A stretch of 64,000 nucleotides of DNA from Loktanella sp. M215. GTDB taxonomy: Bacteria; Pseudomonadota; Alphaproteobacteria; Rhodobacterales; Rhodobacteraceae. Where the stretch lies: contig NZ_WMEA01000006.1 of NCBI RefSeq assembly GCF_021735925.1, positions 78,231 to 142,230 of the forward strand, read 5' to 3'. Below, in pieces: positions 27,973 to 37,184 of this stretch; the stretch's first letter is position 1, and every line of letters begins with the position of its first letter. The notes beneath the pieces were generated by a model. It saw only the letters and a program-made list of their open reading frames with translations. It was not told where the DNA came from and made no database searches. A program made the translations under genes and the position numbers.

Positions 27973-28482
27973 CTATTCTTTGGAATCCGTATCTCCACGA
28001 TCCACGAGTTTACCCCAATTTGTCGTCATAATATTTGAGCGAATGACTCGCGCTGGATTGCCGGCCACGATAGATCTTTCAGGAACGTCTTTCGTAACTA
28101 TTGCCCCTGCTGCCACTATCGAATGGTCACCAACCCTGACACCTGGCATTATAAAGCTACGCGCACCTATTTGACAAAACTTACCAATATGCGTATCGGT
28201 ATGTTTTCCTACGGTATGATCATGAGATAAAATAACTGCTCCAAAAGATACAGCGCTACCCTCATCAATATGTATGCCCTGAGGATAAGTGCGATCAAGC
28301 GTAGCCTTTAGTGATATCAAAGTATATGGATGGATATCCATTTTCCACACTTTCACCAAATATATTCTTCTCATCAAAAGAAATACGTCGCGCAAGCGCG
28401 TTCGACATGTCGCTAGGAAACCATAGTTTCCTACAGCCTCCATGAATGTATCAGGATATCTTCCTGTATATTTAAATGACAT
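27973..28482 (-). CDS. Hexapeptide-repeat acyltransferase, low GC
   Basis: A 169-aa left-handed beta-helix acyltransferase (WcaF/LacA type). The hexapeptide repeats include [20 protein letters not shown], then [20 protein letters not shown] and NPARVIRSN, and a catalytic-type His lies in ILSHDHTVG. It probably acetylates a sugar or amino-sugar precursor in the cytoplasm. The DNA is clearly richer in A and T than its neighbours and uses codons such as ATA and AAA freely, which points to recent acquisition. An upstream gap of 70 bases separates it from the GT2 gene. Confidence 0.88.
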   Translation of the reverse strand: MSFKYTGRYPDTFMEAVGNYGFLATCRTRLRDVFLLMRRIYLVKVWKMDIHPYTLISLKATLDRTYPQGIHIDEGSAVSFGAVILSHDHTVGKHTDTHIGKFCQIGARSFIMPGVRVGDHSIVAAGAIVTKDVPERSIVAGNPARVIRSNIMTTNWGKLVDRGDTDSKE

Positions 28483-28552
28483 ATTATCTCCCGTTCGTAT
28501 TTTAATGCTTTTTACATAATTTTGAGAAGATTATAAGGCGACATTACGACTA

Positions 28553-29413
28553 CTATTTAAAATTTAGAAAAGCCTGCCGCAACATCCAGCCAGATCGGGC
28601 CAATCGCAACCGTGCCAGGGTCATCCACGCCGATCTGCGCTCACCCTCATTCGCAAGAGCGGGGCTGCGCAAAATGCGCGGGGTGTGCGCCAGGATCGAG
28701 AGGGGCATCATGGCAGCACGTGCAAGCCAGCGCAGGCGCCCCATTAGCCCGCTGTTCTGCAGGCCCCAGGCCTCGTCCGTCAGGCGTTGCCATTTTCGCC
28801 GCAACGCCGTCCAGTCCGACCGTGTCGGATGCGCGACCCGCAGTCCATCGTCATGAACCAGTGTAAACCCTTGCGCGCGGGCACGATGGCACCAGTCAAG
28901 ATCCTCTGACAGGCCGGTCCTGAAATCGCCTGTCGCTGCAAAGACGCGGCGCGTCGTCAGCAGATTGGCGGTCACCGAAAAGCCCTTCTTTTCGATGTAG
29001 GCGCGATTGTCGAAGGCGAAGACGGTTTCGAATGCTTCCGCACCCGATCGGGGGGCAGGGGTTTCGTCAAACACCGTTATAGTGCCCCCGATAATGTCCG
29101 CGCGGTCGCAGATCGCAAGCGCCGTCGTGACCCAGTCAGGGCCGGGGACACAGTCGCAGTCCAGAAAGAAAAGGCGAGGGGCCGTCGTCTCGGCCACCCC
29201 GCGATTGCGAGCCATGGCTGCGCCCTTGCGGGACTCGGTGACGAACACGACATCGGGGTAGGTCTGCTGCAACGCGTCAAGCCTTTGCACCGAACCGTTG
29301 TCCACGACGATGGCTTGGACGTCCGGCGTCAGTTGCGGATACAATGCGGACAGGCACCGGCCCAATCGGTCGGTATCGTTGAAGTGCGGTATGATGACGA
29401 CAGCGAGTGGCAC
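28553..29413 (-). CDS. Family 2 glycosyltransferase
   Basis: A 286-aa GT-A enzyme. The nucleotide-sugar binding start is VVIIPHFNDTDRLGRCLSAL with VVDNGSVQRL. The donor/metal site DCDC lies in RLFFLDCDCVPGPDWV, and the acceptor side has GLSEDLDWCHRARAQGF. It adds a sugar to a lipid-linked intermediate at the inner membrane face. Donor unknown. It is the first gene of a leftward set with the low-GC acyltransferase and VanZ-like genes, although base composition differs sharply between them. Confidence 0.9.
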   Translation of the reverse strand: MPLAVVIIPHFNDTDRLGRCLSALYPQLTPDVQAIVVDNGSVQRLDALQQTYPDVVFVTESRKGAAMARNRGVAETTAPRLFFLDCDCVPGPDWVTTALAICDRADIIGGTITVFDETPAPRSGAEAFETVFAFDNRAYIEKKGFSVTANLLTTRRVFAATGDFRTGLSEDLDWCHRARAQGFTLVHDDGLRVAHPTRSDWTALRRKWQRLTDEAWGLQNSGLMGRLRWLARAAMMPLSILAHTPRILRSPALANEGERRSAWMTLARLRLARSGWMLRQAFLNFK

Positions 29414-29566
29414 ACAATGCCTCTGGTTGGGATCGGGGCGTTTATCGTCTCTTACATCGTGACCAGTCCCACAGCCATAGTGTGCGTGGTGCAGGGGATC
29501 CTGCCCTTGCCGGGCCTATAAGCGGCGTCTACGCATGGGCAGCCGCACGACAAGGATGGGCCTGCG

Positions 29567-30139
29567 ATGTCTGATGACATGATCTACAAAAAGAAGCTTG
29601 GTCTGCCGCAGCGGGTGCTGCGCCTGCTGGGTGCGATCCTGGATCCGCGCAACATGGTCCATATGTTCAGGATTATGAACTACTACGGCCATACCCACGT
29701 CACAGAGTTGCGGCAGGTCAAGCGTGGACGGGGCGTGATCATTGCGCCCAACGTCAGTCTTGCGAACGGTCGTAATATCGAAATTGGGGACGGATCACGT
29801 ATCGGTGCCAATGTCAGCCTGTGGGCCGGGCCGGGGCGGGGCCGTATCGTAATCGGGTCGGACGCGCTGTTTGCGCCAAACGTCATGCTGACGGCTGCGA
29901 ATTATCGGTTCAACGACGGCAGCCCGGTGACGGAACAGGCTATGACCGAAGCCGACATCGTTGTTGGGCGCGATGTGTGGTTCGGCTACGGCGTTATCGT
30001 TTTGCCGGGGGTGACCATCGGTGACGGAGCCATTCTTGCGGCCGGTGCAGTCGTTACCAAAAATGTCGCACCAAACGCGATTGTCGGCGGCAACCCCGCC
30101 AAGGTCATAGGCCGCCGCACTTGGCCGCCCGAAACCTGA
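29567..30139 (+). CDS. Hexapeptide-repeat acyltransferase
   Basis: A 190-aa acyltransferase with left-handed beta-helix repeats ([20 protein letters not shown], later [18 protein letters not shown] and [17 protein letters not shown]) ending NPAKVIGRR. The ATG at 29567 has AAGGATGGG 7-12 bases upstream. It is probably an O- or N-acetyltransferase decorating the exopolysaccharide. Unlike the acyltransferase at 27973 it has normal high GC. It converges with the pyruvyl transferase gene, leaving 10 bases between their ends. Confidence 0.88.
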   Translation: MSDDMIYKKKLGLPQRVLRLLGAILDPRNMVHMFRIMNYYGHTHVTELRQVKRGRGVIIAPNVSLANGRNIEIGDGSRIGANVSLWAGPGRGRIVIGSDALFAPNVMLTAANYRFNDGSPVTEQAMTEADIVVGRDVWFGYGVIVLPGVTIGDGAILAAGAVVTKNVAPNAIVGGNPAKVIGRRTWPPET

Positions 30140-30149
30140 GCCTGGCAAA

Positions 30150-31331
30150 TCAGTGTTCAGCTTTCCTCGTGATAAGCGAGCGCAGTGCATCCTCGTATAC
30201 TTGCAACTTTGTCAGTCCCCGGACCAAGGCGGCATCCGCCTCGGCCTTGATAGCCAGGCGATTTTCATAGCCGGCAATGATGGCCTCTCGGATCGTATCG
30301 GCGGACTGGGTCGTGCAATCGACGGTTCGGTCATAGCCAATCGTGCCGAAGAGCCCCGCAAACTTGCGACTGTAGGCCATCGGTATGACGGGCACCCCTG
30401 ACGAGAATGCCGCAATACAGGCGTGCATCCTAGCGCCCATGAAGAAATCGAGGTCCGCGATGTAGCTTTTCGCCTCGGATGGCGAGGCGAAGGCCGGGGC
30501 CAGGACCGTACCGGGGAATTCCTCGACCAGCCGTGTGCTGGCACCGAAATCATCCTCGCCGGCCATGCGGCCCGTCCGCACGATGACGTGGGATACGAGG
30601 TGCACCTCGCAGCCGTCCGGATGCGACTGGAAGTGCTGGATCAGGTCGCGGATCAGGCCGGGATAATCCATCTTCAGCCCGAATTCGTTCTGCCCCGTAT
30701 AGCCGCCGCCCACCAGCAGGCCGGATACGTTGATACCTACCTTGACCGGGCCGCCCGTACGCGGGGCAGGACGCGTGTAGGGCAGGCGCAGGGCCACGTC
30801 GGACGCCTCGATCACGGTATCGCAGCCCAAATCGCGCGCGGCCTGCGTAGACATCGCATCGCGGGCGGCCACGATGGCGCTGCGGTGCATGGTGACCCTT
30901 GCCGCCAGACGCGAGGTCCTGCGGGTGAACGGCCCGATGGTCTGCGGTGCCATGACCAGCGGGGTGCCGGCCAGATGGGTCAGTGCCTTGAGCAGGAACA
31001 TGCGGCGCAAACGGCCCGTGCCGTAGATGTCGGCAAAGCTATCGCCGGCCCCGATGTCGATCACCAGATCGGCGCGGCGGGCGATGGCGAAGAAACCCTT
31101 CGGGCTGCGCATCATTGCACCGTCCAGGTCGATCACGGTCACGTCGGGGCCGCTGACGTAGGGCGTGCGGGCATCCTGCCAGTCCATCACCGTGATGGCG
31201 ATCGGGCGGTCCAGATCGCGCGCTATGCCGCGGATGATCTCGATTTCCGACACGGTCAGCGCCCCGACGCCCAAATTGTCGGACCGGGTCGAATGCATAA
31301 TGAGACAGATCTTGACGGGTGTCTGAGACAT
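30150..31331 (-). CDS. Polysaccharide pyruvyl transferase family protein
   Basis: A 393-aa protein with the pyruvyl transferase fold: start NLGVGALTVSEIE, the DIGAGDSFADIYG block near residue 92, PLVMAPQTIGPF near 120, ARDAMSTQAARDLG, and FMGARMHACIAAFSSGVPV near 300. Such enzymes transfer pyruvate from phosphoenolpyruvate to sugars as ketals, giving acidic polymer. It lies 18 bases behind the FrhB-like gene, in the same direction, a pairing seen in other polysaccharide clusters. The substrate sugar is unknown. Confidence 0.9.
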   Translation of the reverse strand: MSQTPVKICLIMHSTRSDNLGVGALTVSEIEIIRGIARDLDRPIAITVMDWQDARTPYVSGPDVTVIDLDGAMMRSPKGFFAIARRADLVIDIGAGDSFADIYGTGRLRRMFLLKALTHLAGTPLVMAPQTIGPFTRRTSRLAARVTMHRSAIVAARDAMSTQAARDLGCDTVIEASDVALRLPYTRPAPRTGGPVKVGINVSGLLVGGGYTGQNEFGLKMDYPGLIRDLIQHFQSHPDGCEVHLVSHVIVRTGRMAGEDDFGASTRLVEEFPGTVLAPAFASPSEAKSYIADLDFFMGARMHACIAAFSSGVPVIPMAYSRKFAGLFGTIGYDRTVDCTTQSADTIREAIIAGYENRLAIKAEADAALVRGLTKLQVYEDALRSLITRKAEH

Positions 31332-31349
31332 GGAAATCCTGCGTGATGA

Positions 31350-32609
31350 TCAGGCCCCGCGACGCAGGCCGCGCCGCAGGGTCCCGAGGAAATTCTTGAT
31401 GTTGCGGGCCAGCGGGTTCTGCCGGGCCGCGGCCGCAACGTGAAGGCCGCGGTAGCGCGGCACGGGCCGTCCCAGTAGACGCAGGGCGGTAAGGCGCGCC
31501 AGCAGGGCGCGGCGCCGTTCGCGTTGCCCGGGCTGGATCGCCGCCAGTGTGGTGATATCGAAAGGCGTCGTTTCAAGCCGCCCGGCGCTCTGTGCGCCAG
31601 AGATCAGATCGGCACCAAATGCGGTACGGGCCACGATAAGGCTGATACCATCGGCTTCGGCGAAGACCGGGTAACCCGCCGCGTCGCTTTCCCAAGCGTC
31701 CGCACAGACGATATCCGCCGCGACGCCGGTCCCGTCCGCGCAAATCTTGCAACGGTGCTGCACATGCTTGGACAGGATCTTACCCCAGCTGTCGTGATAA
31801 CTCATGGATCTTACGGTGCCGTCGTAGGCGACAGCCGTGGCGCGTCCGGGCCAGCCGTTGCCGCGGAAGCGAAAGCTTGCGGTACTGTCCAGATCGGTGC
31901 CCAAGGCCCCAAGGATCTTTTCGACCCCGGTCAACGACGGCACGCCCGCGCAGAAGAACGACAGGATCACCGGAAAGGCGGCGGCATAGAGGGGATCGCC
32001 ATCACACAAAGCCCGTAACGCGGCCGCATCACACGGCTTTCCGACGAGGGCAAAGCGTCGCCCGGTGGCTGCATGATCCGCCAGCTGCGCGGCGAGATCC
32101 GCCAGCGGCGCCGACGGTGCATAACGCGATCCCGCGCCGGCAAGAATTCCGTCGTGTTCGGTGCTGACGACAGTGGCATTGCCGATCGGCAGATCGCCTG
32201 CCGCCGCAATCTGGACTACCGCATCGACAGTGCTGCTTTCGATTAGGTGAAGGAGGATTGCCGAGAGCGCTCCGCCCGATGCCCCGGCGTGGCGCAGGTC
32301 GGAATGTGTCGAAAATCCGGACATCATGGTGACATACGGCCCCCAGAGCACGTGGTCAGTCCGCCCCGCTGTGGCGACGGTCTGGCCCAAGCCGGGACAG
32401 ACCGATGCAATTGCCGCATCTTCCGTGGGGCTCAACGGAGCGTTCTGTGCGGGGCGGAGGTATCCCGGGGCCATCGGGACCATCTCGATCTTGCCGGATG
32501 TCAGGGCAGCACAGGCACCACACCCGGCGCAAAGATTGCCACGCGCGACCTTCGAAAGACTGGGGGCCGACGGTATGTCCGTCTCTGTGGCCGGTGGAAC
32601 TGCTGACAT
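31350..32609 (-). CDS. FrhB/FdhB-like iron-sulfur flavoprotein in EPS locus
   Basis: A 419-aa protein of the coenzyme F420 hydrogenase/dehydrogenase beta-subunit family. It has an N-terminal cysteine cluster (LCAGCGACAAL, then VCPGLGQ), a central FALVGKPCDAAALRAL block, a further Cys cluster CKICADGTGVAADIVCADAW and a typical catalytic core. True F420 metabolism is not expected here. Relatives in polysaccharide clusters co-occur with pyruvyl transferases and may be redox enzymes acting on sugars, but no reaction is established. It is the first gene of a two-gene unit with the pyruvyl transferase. Confidence 0.85.
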   Translation of the reverse strand: MSAVPPATETDIPSAPSLSKVARGNLCAGCGACAALTSGKIEMVPMAPGYLRPAQNAPLSPTEDAAIASVCPGLGQTVATAGRTDHVLWGPYVTMMSGFSTHSDLRHAGASGGALSAILLHLIESSTVDAVVQIAAAGDLPIGNATVVSTEHDGILAGAGSRYAPSAPLADLAAQLADHAATGRRFALVGKPCDAAALRALCDGDPLYAAAFPVILSFFCAGVPSLTGVEKILGALGTDLDSTASFRFRGNGWPGRATAVAYDGTVRSMSYHDSWGKILSKHVQHRCKICADGTGVAADIVCADAWESDAAGYPVFAEADGISLIVARTAFGADLISGAQSAGRLETTPFDITTLAAIQPGQRERRRALLARLTALRLLGRPVPRYRGLHVAAAARQNPLARNIKNFLGTLRRGLRRGA

Positions 32610-33140
32610 CGGGAAAACGGATCCTTGAGGCGTGCGGACTTCCTAAACATCCTCCCGGGAGACGTCACCCGTAAAAGCTCTTGGACCTATAGGCGGGGGA
32701 GTAAAGTGCGCCTTACTGCTTAATAATACGATGGACCGGGCATGATATAGGTTCCACCGGTGACGCCATAATACACGGGAGTACAGATCACGACGCGCCA
32801 TCGGCAATAGTTCGCCGAATAATTCTGATCTCAAACATCGAATCATTTGCCTATAAGACCCAAGGAATAAGGGCAAAAACAATCTTAGATTGAATTTCTT
32901 GGCAAAAATCGTTTTCGTTGCACCATCGATGAGCGAAAAACCACTGAGACGATTGTTGCTATTTTATCACGCCAAGGCTGTCAGCGTCAAAAAAAACTGG
33001 GCCCTTAGTCATTTGTTAACTTTCGCCACAAAAAAATGTGGCTTTTTTGTGGCGATATTATCGTCAGGCCTTGAGAGACGTGCAAGATTTTCTGCGGGTT
33101 CTTGTTTGGGCCTTTGGATTTTTACACAGGAGATTTGGAC
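32610..33140. promoter_or_regulatory. AT-rich divergent intergenic region
   Basis: A gap of 531 bases between the leftward FrhB-like gene and the rightward RTX gene. It is AT-rich from about 32690 on and contains no gene I can support; short frames on either strand show no recognisable protein. Promoters for both neighbours should lie here, and a pair of overlapping hairpins sits at 33023-33055. Confidence 0.5.
33023..33055 (+). promoter_or_regulatory. Overlapping terminator-like and longer hairpin in the RTX leader
   Basis: Two alternative structures share bases. One is a 6-bp stem GCCACA / TGTGGC with an A loop followed by TTTTTT, which looks like an intrinsic terminator for plus-strand transcription. 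The other is a perfect 13-bp inverted repeat (33023-33035 with 33043-33055) that would sequester the T-tract. The only plus-strand gene nearby starts at 33141, so this may be a leader attenuator. Confidence 0.5.
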
Positions 33141-33677
33141 ATGGCAGACTTCATTGGTACCGCGCAGGGCGTGGACGATTCCATCACCGGAACGCGTGGC
33201 GACGATACGATGCAAGGTTTGAGCGGCAACGATTATCTGAACGGCGGACGCGGCGATGACGTGATCATCGGCGGTGCAGGATCTGACGTTCTGATGGGCG
33301 GTCTGGGCGCTGACGAATTTCAATGGAGCGCTGGCCACATCAGCGATGGTGCAACGGATTACGTGATGGATTTCGACATCCGTCAGGGTGATACTTTCAG
33401 TTTCCTCGATTCTGCTTCTGCTGAGTTTGAGGTTCTGTCGATCAGCCACACAATGGTGGATGATGCCGAATTCAACGGCTACGACCTGCGGAACGGGGAC
33501 AACTCGACCGATATCGTCATTGAAGTCTACAATGCCACGACCAATTCCACCCAGAAAATCGTCTTGCTCGATTCCTGGTCGGGCGGTCTCAACGCCCAGT
33601 GGGAAGACTATCTGGCAACAAAGGGTCTGTCGTTTTCGGACGGTACGATGCCAAGCGACGACATGATGGTAGCCTGA
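33141..33677 (+). CDS. Small RTX-type calcium-binding protein
   Basis: A 178-aa protein without a Sec signal. It starts at 33141, where AGGAGA lies about 8 bases upstream. Residues 15-60 contain glycine/aspartate nonapeptide repeats (GTRGDDTMQGLSGNDYLNGG, GRGDDVIIGGAGSDVLMGG, GLGADEF), which bind calcium and fold after export. The C-terminal part (DYVMDFDIRQGDTFSFLD) resembles a type I secretion signal region of RTX proteins. A complete type I exporter is encoded at 41181-45957, making it the likely route. The function may be a matrix or adhesion protein. A strong terminator follows. Confidence 0.85.
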   Translation: MADFIGTAQGVDDSITGTRGDDTMQGLSGNDYLNGGRGDDVIIGGAGSDVLMGGLGADEFQWSAGHISDGATDYVMDFDIRQGDTFSFLDSASAEFEVLSISHTMVDDAEFNGYDLRNGDNSTDIVIEVYNATTNSTQKIVLLDSWSGGLNAQWEDYLATKGLSFSDGTMPSDDMMVA

Positions 33678-33699
33678 GCCGGAATCGAGGAACAATGAG

Positions 33700-33731
33700 G
33701 GGATGCGCCCAATCAAGGCGCATCCCTTTTT
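33700..33731 (+). terminator. Intrinsic terminator after the RTX gene
   Basis: A 9-bp perfect stem (GGGATGCGC / GCGCATCCC) with a 9-base loop and TTTTT, 22 bases after the stop codon at 33677. Confidence 0.9.
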
Positions 33732-33859
33732 CGTTTATACTGCAGACAAACGACTTCGCCCGTATCATGCATCTCATGTCTTGACGCAGGCCATGTCGGC
33801 GCAGATGACACCAGTATATCTTGGATCGTCCGATCCCGCATAACGGTGCCTTCCGATCC

Positions 33860-35263
33860 ATGTTCCGATCTGCCCTGCTAATCCTGTCAGGCAATGCAGC
33901 CGCATCCTTGCTGCTGCTGGCGCGCAACCTGATCATCGCCCGGATGATTCCAGTGGCGGATTACGGCGTGGCGTCGACCTTCGCCATCGCCATGGCCGTG
34001 GTCGAGATGGCCTCGGCCCTTGGCCTGCAACAGCAGATCGTGCAGGCCAAGAACGGCGAAGATTCGCATTTCCAAGCCGCCCTTCAAGGCTTTCAGGTCC
34101 TGCGCGGCGTGATCTCTGGTGTGGTGCTGTTCGTCAGCGCCGGACTGATTGCAGATTTCCTGAACGTGCCGCAGGCGGCCTGGGCCTACCGCGTCATGGC
34201 GCTGGTACCGGTGCTGAACGCCTTCACCCATTTCGACGTGCATCGCCTGAACCGGTCCATGGTGTTCTGGCCCGTCATCCTGACCGGCGCGGTGCCGGCG
34301 CTGCTGTCGGTGCTGGCCATCTGGCCGCTGGCGGCGTGGTATGGTGATTACAAGGTTATGCTGTATGCCATCGTGGTGCAGGCGCTAATGACGGCCGTGA
34401 TCTCGCATCTGGTCTCGCGGCGGCCTTACCGGCTGGTACTGGACCGCGCCGTCATGACCCAGTCGCTGCGCTTTGGCTGGCCGCTTTTGCTGAACGGCAT
34501 CCTGCTGTTTGGCGTTTTCAACGGCGACAAGCTGATCGTGGGCCGAGAGCTTGGCATGGAGACGCTCGCGATCTTCTCGATGGGGTTCACACTGACCCTG
34601 ACGCCGACGCTGGTCATGGCGAAATCGGCGCAGAACTTCTTCTTACCGCAGCTGTCGGTCATTGATCGCAGCACGCCCGAGGGCGAGGCACGATTCATGC
34701 ATTTGGCCATGGTAACCTACGAGGTCCACTTCGCATTCGGCCTTTTCCTTGTTGTGGGCACGATGCTGCTCGGAGACTCTCTTGTCAGGATACTTTTGGG
34801 TGAAAAGTATCTTTCTCTCATTCCGCTCATGACCTGGCTTTCGATCATGCAGGCGATACGAGTATTTAAGGGAGGTCCATCGTGTGTCGCCTTGGCGGAA
34901 GGCAAAAGTGAGAATGCCATGGTATCGAATCTGGTACGTGTCGGTTCCTTGCCGCTCGCATGGTGGGTTGTGGCGCAAGGCGGTGGCGTGCTGGCCGTGA
35001 TATGGATTGCCATTGCGGGTGAAACGATCGGATTTTTCATGGCCGTCGCTTTGGCCGGTTGGCGTGTTTCTCTGCCCCTGAAACCCCTGACATTACCTGT
35101 CGGCATGAGCTTTATTATGCTTGCACTGGCAGGCGTTCAGACAATATTGATACACAATAATCAATTCGGATCCGCTTATATTGTGGCGGCAAGTGTTTTT
35201 GTTGCCTTTGCCGCCTCAATATTTTTCATGTCTGATCTGAAATCGTATGTCGCCCGTCGGTAA
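33860..35263 (+). CDS. Wzx-like polysaccharide flippase
   Basis: A polytopic protein of about 467 aa with 12-14 hydrophobic helices in the pattern of the MATE-like oligosaccharide flippases (FRSALLILSGNAAASLLLLA, then VADYGVASTFAIAMAVVEM). Flippases of this type turn the undecaprenyl-linked repeat unit to the periplasmic side for polymerisation. It is the only flippase in the window. I prefer the ATG at 33860; a TTG 39 bases upstream at 33821 would extend the frame. The last 150 codons are more AT-rich than the first part. Confidence 0.9.
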   Translation: MFRSALLILSGNAAASLLLLARNLIIARMIPVADYGVASTFAIAMAVVEMASALGLQQQIVQAKNGEDSHFQAALQGFQVLRGVISGVVLFVSAGLIADFLNVPQAAWAYRVMALVPVLNAFTHFDVHRLNRSMVFWPVILTGAVPALLSVLAIWPLAAWYGDYKVMLYAIVVQALMTAVISHLVSRRPYRLVLDRAVMTQSLRFGWPLLLNGILLFGVFNGDKLIVGRELGMETLAIFSMGFTLTLTPTLVMAKSAQNFFLPQLSVIDRSTPEGEARFMHLAMVTYEVHFAFGLFLVVGTMLLGDSLVRILLGEKYLSLIPLMTWLSIMQAIRVFKGGPSCVALAEGKSENAMVSNLVRVGSLPLAWWVVAQGGGVLAVIWIAIAGETIGFFMAVALAGWRVSLPLKPLTLPVGMSFIMLALAGVQTILIHNNQFGSAYIVAASVFVAFAASIFFMSDLKSYVARR

Positions 35264-35379
35264 CTTTTCAAACCGGCTCTAAAATAAGATCTTCGGAATC
35301 TAGAGACATGTCTCCTGCGCCGTGCAGGGCAAGATCTTTAAATGATGTCTTGATAGTCAAGGATACTGCAAGACCTGCG

Positions 35380-36728
35380 CTACAACCCCGCCGCGACCCC
35401 GTATTGCGGCGTGTCGCCGCCGGTGACGCGGATGCGCGCGCCCAGCACGTTGGGATGCGTGCTGTCACCCGCGTAGTAAGCGGTATTGCCGGCCGCCGTC
35501 TCGTCGATGAACCGGTGTGCGCCGGCGTGGCTGATAAGATCCGTCGCAACGACATTGACACGTCCTGCAAATGCACCGTCCACCCCAGTTGCAGCACCCC
35601 CGTCGTGGCCTTGTTGAGGTAGGACACCACGTTTGCATAATGCTGCGGTGCCGTGATGTTCGCGGCCCAGTCGTTGCGGCCGATCTCGAAGGCCACGACA
35701 TTCTGCCCCGGCAGGCGCTGCGTGGCCCAGCCGTTCGCCGCATCGCGCCGCGTCATGAGATCGGACACCTTGTTGCCCGACATTCCCTTGTTGATGACGC
35801 GCCAGCCTGCGGGCACATGCGTCGTGCCGGGCTCTGTCAGGACCGCTGCGCATGACAGCGCCTCGGTCACGTCGCCGGTGCCCTGGGTGATACTGTCGCC
35901 TTCCAGAACCAACTGACTGGTCACGGGCACGATCCCGTGGGTGCCCATCAGCGCCTCGGTCACGGCCTGGGCGTCCGCGTTGGACAGGGCGGTCGTGTAG
36001 ACGATCATCTCATACAGATCGAACACCCCCCATGTGACAGCAGCGCCCGGCGACCAGCTGTAACGCCCGATCTCGGCGCCCGCGATGCCGGTCGCGGCAT
36101 AGGCGGCCGCCACGTCGACATGGCGTTCGTTCAGGAACAGGCGCTGCCCGCCCGCCCCCGAGGTCATGCCGATGACCTGCTTCTGCGCACCGGGCACCAG
36201 CCATTCGGCCCCTGCGGACGCGGTATAGGCCAGCTTGCCGAAGGCCTGCACGTGACCAGCGCTTTGACTGACGACACGGGTTTCCAGCGGACCGCCCAGC
36301 GTGTTGACCTGGGTGCCCTGCGCCTGACTGCCCATCGACAGATAGCGGTTGTAGGACGCGGGATGACGCGGCACGCGGGCCACCATGAAGACCGACATGT
36401 TGCGCGACCCGCAGACCAGTCCCGCCGCCACGTCAAGAAACTGCCCCCCGGCGAAGCGCCAGAACTTGCGCCCCTGTCCGTCGGTCAATGCCTGCGGACC
36501 CAGTCCGGCACCGCTGGCCGCCACCTGCGCCAAACCTTGCAGATCGCTTGCACTGACCACCCGGCCGCTCTGTGTGGCGACCTGCGAGAAGCCGGGATGC
36601 CAGCGGGCCGCGGCAGCCATGGGCAGAACGGGTACCACCGGGTCAGGCAGGGGCGGCGGTATTGCCGGCCCCCCGACCCGTAGCCCCAGAATCCCCAGCC
36701 CCAGACTTGTGCCGATCATCAGCAGCAC
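35380..36728 (-). pseudogene. SGNH/GDSL hydrolase with LamG-like front part, frameshifted
   Basis: The minus-strand frame from 36728 encodes a leader (LLMIGTSLGLGILGLRVGG), a Pro-rich spacer, a concanavalin-like domain (about 45-260) and an SGNH hydrolase start with LEGDSITQGTG (catalytic Ser) and GRNDWAANI. At about 35565 the frame is lost. The continuation VNVVATDLISHAG and the catalytic DSTHPN appear in another frame ending at 35380. One missing C on the plus strand (CCTGC for CCCTGC) explains it. As sequenced, the product runs on to 35268 and lacks the catalytic Asp-His. Its start overlaps the end of the spike-base gene, implying coupling. SGNH enzymes deacylate esters, for example acetyl groups on polysaccharide. 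Confidence 0.75.
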
Positions 36729-36985
36729 CCTACGATCGCGGTCGCGGTGGTGCCCGTCGCCAGCACGCGCCGTACACGCACCGGATGCCAGCCGGCCGCC
36801 ATTGCAGTAAAGGTCACGGTGGTGCCGTCAGCCATGATCACGCGCAGGTTGCCGGCACCGCCCAGATGCAGGGCCCGTGTGACTTTGACCAGGTCGTTTG
36901 CATCGCTCGGGGACACGGCAAAGGCATGCGACACGGGGCTTTCCATGCCGGCGGCATGAGTCTTAAAGGAATCGACAGCAGTCAT
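36719..36985 (-). CDS. Spike-base-like protein (Rcc01079 family of gene transfer agents)
   Basis: An 88-aa protein (TAVDSFKTHAAGMESPVSHA, then TRALHLGGAGNLRVIMADG, then TVTFTAMAAGWHPVRVRRV) resembling the small head-spike base protein encoded by rcc01079 in the Rhodobacter gene transfer agent. In that system the spikes bind the capsule of recipient cells. Here no capsid, tail or packaging genes are near. The gene overlaps the SGNH hydrolase start by about ten bases. The start at 36985 is chosen because homology begins there. The role in this setting is unknown. Confidence 0.7.
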   Translation of the reverse strand: MTAVDSFKTHAAGMESPVSHAFAVSPSDANDLVKVTRALHLGGAGNLRVIMADGTTVTFTAMAAGWHPVRVRRVLATGTTATAIVGCC

Positions 36986-37184
36986 CTGATATCTCCGGCT
37001 GACACGCACCATGAGCGGCGCGGGAAGGCGACACCCTAACACAGCCCGGTCCCGCGTTGCTGCAAGTACCCCGACACCGGGCGTTGCGTTGCTTCGGGTT
37101 CAGACGGTTCACTGCACGGTGACTCTTCTTTTTCGCGAAGGTGGTATAGGACCCTGTCCAACGCTCGACAGCAAAGGCCCTCCC

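Noticed and set aside
32643..33222. Short frames in the gap before the RTX gene
   Set aside because: No ribosome site, no known domain and AT-rich irregular composition.
33141..33677. RTX protein as a toxin
   Set aside because: At 178 aa it has only the calcium-binding repeats and a tail, with no enzymatic or pore-forming part, so a toxin label is not supported.
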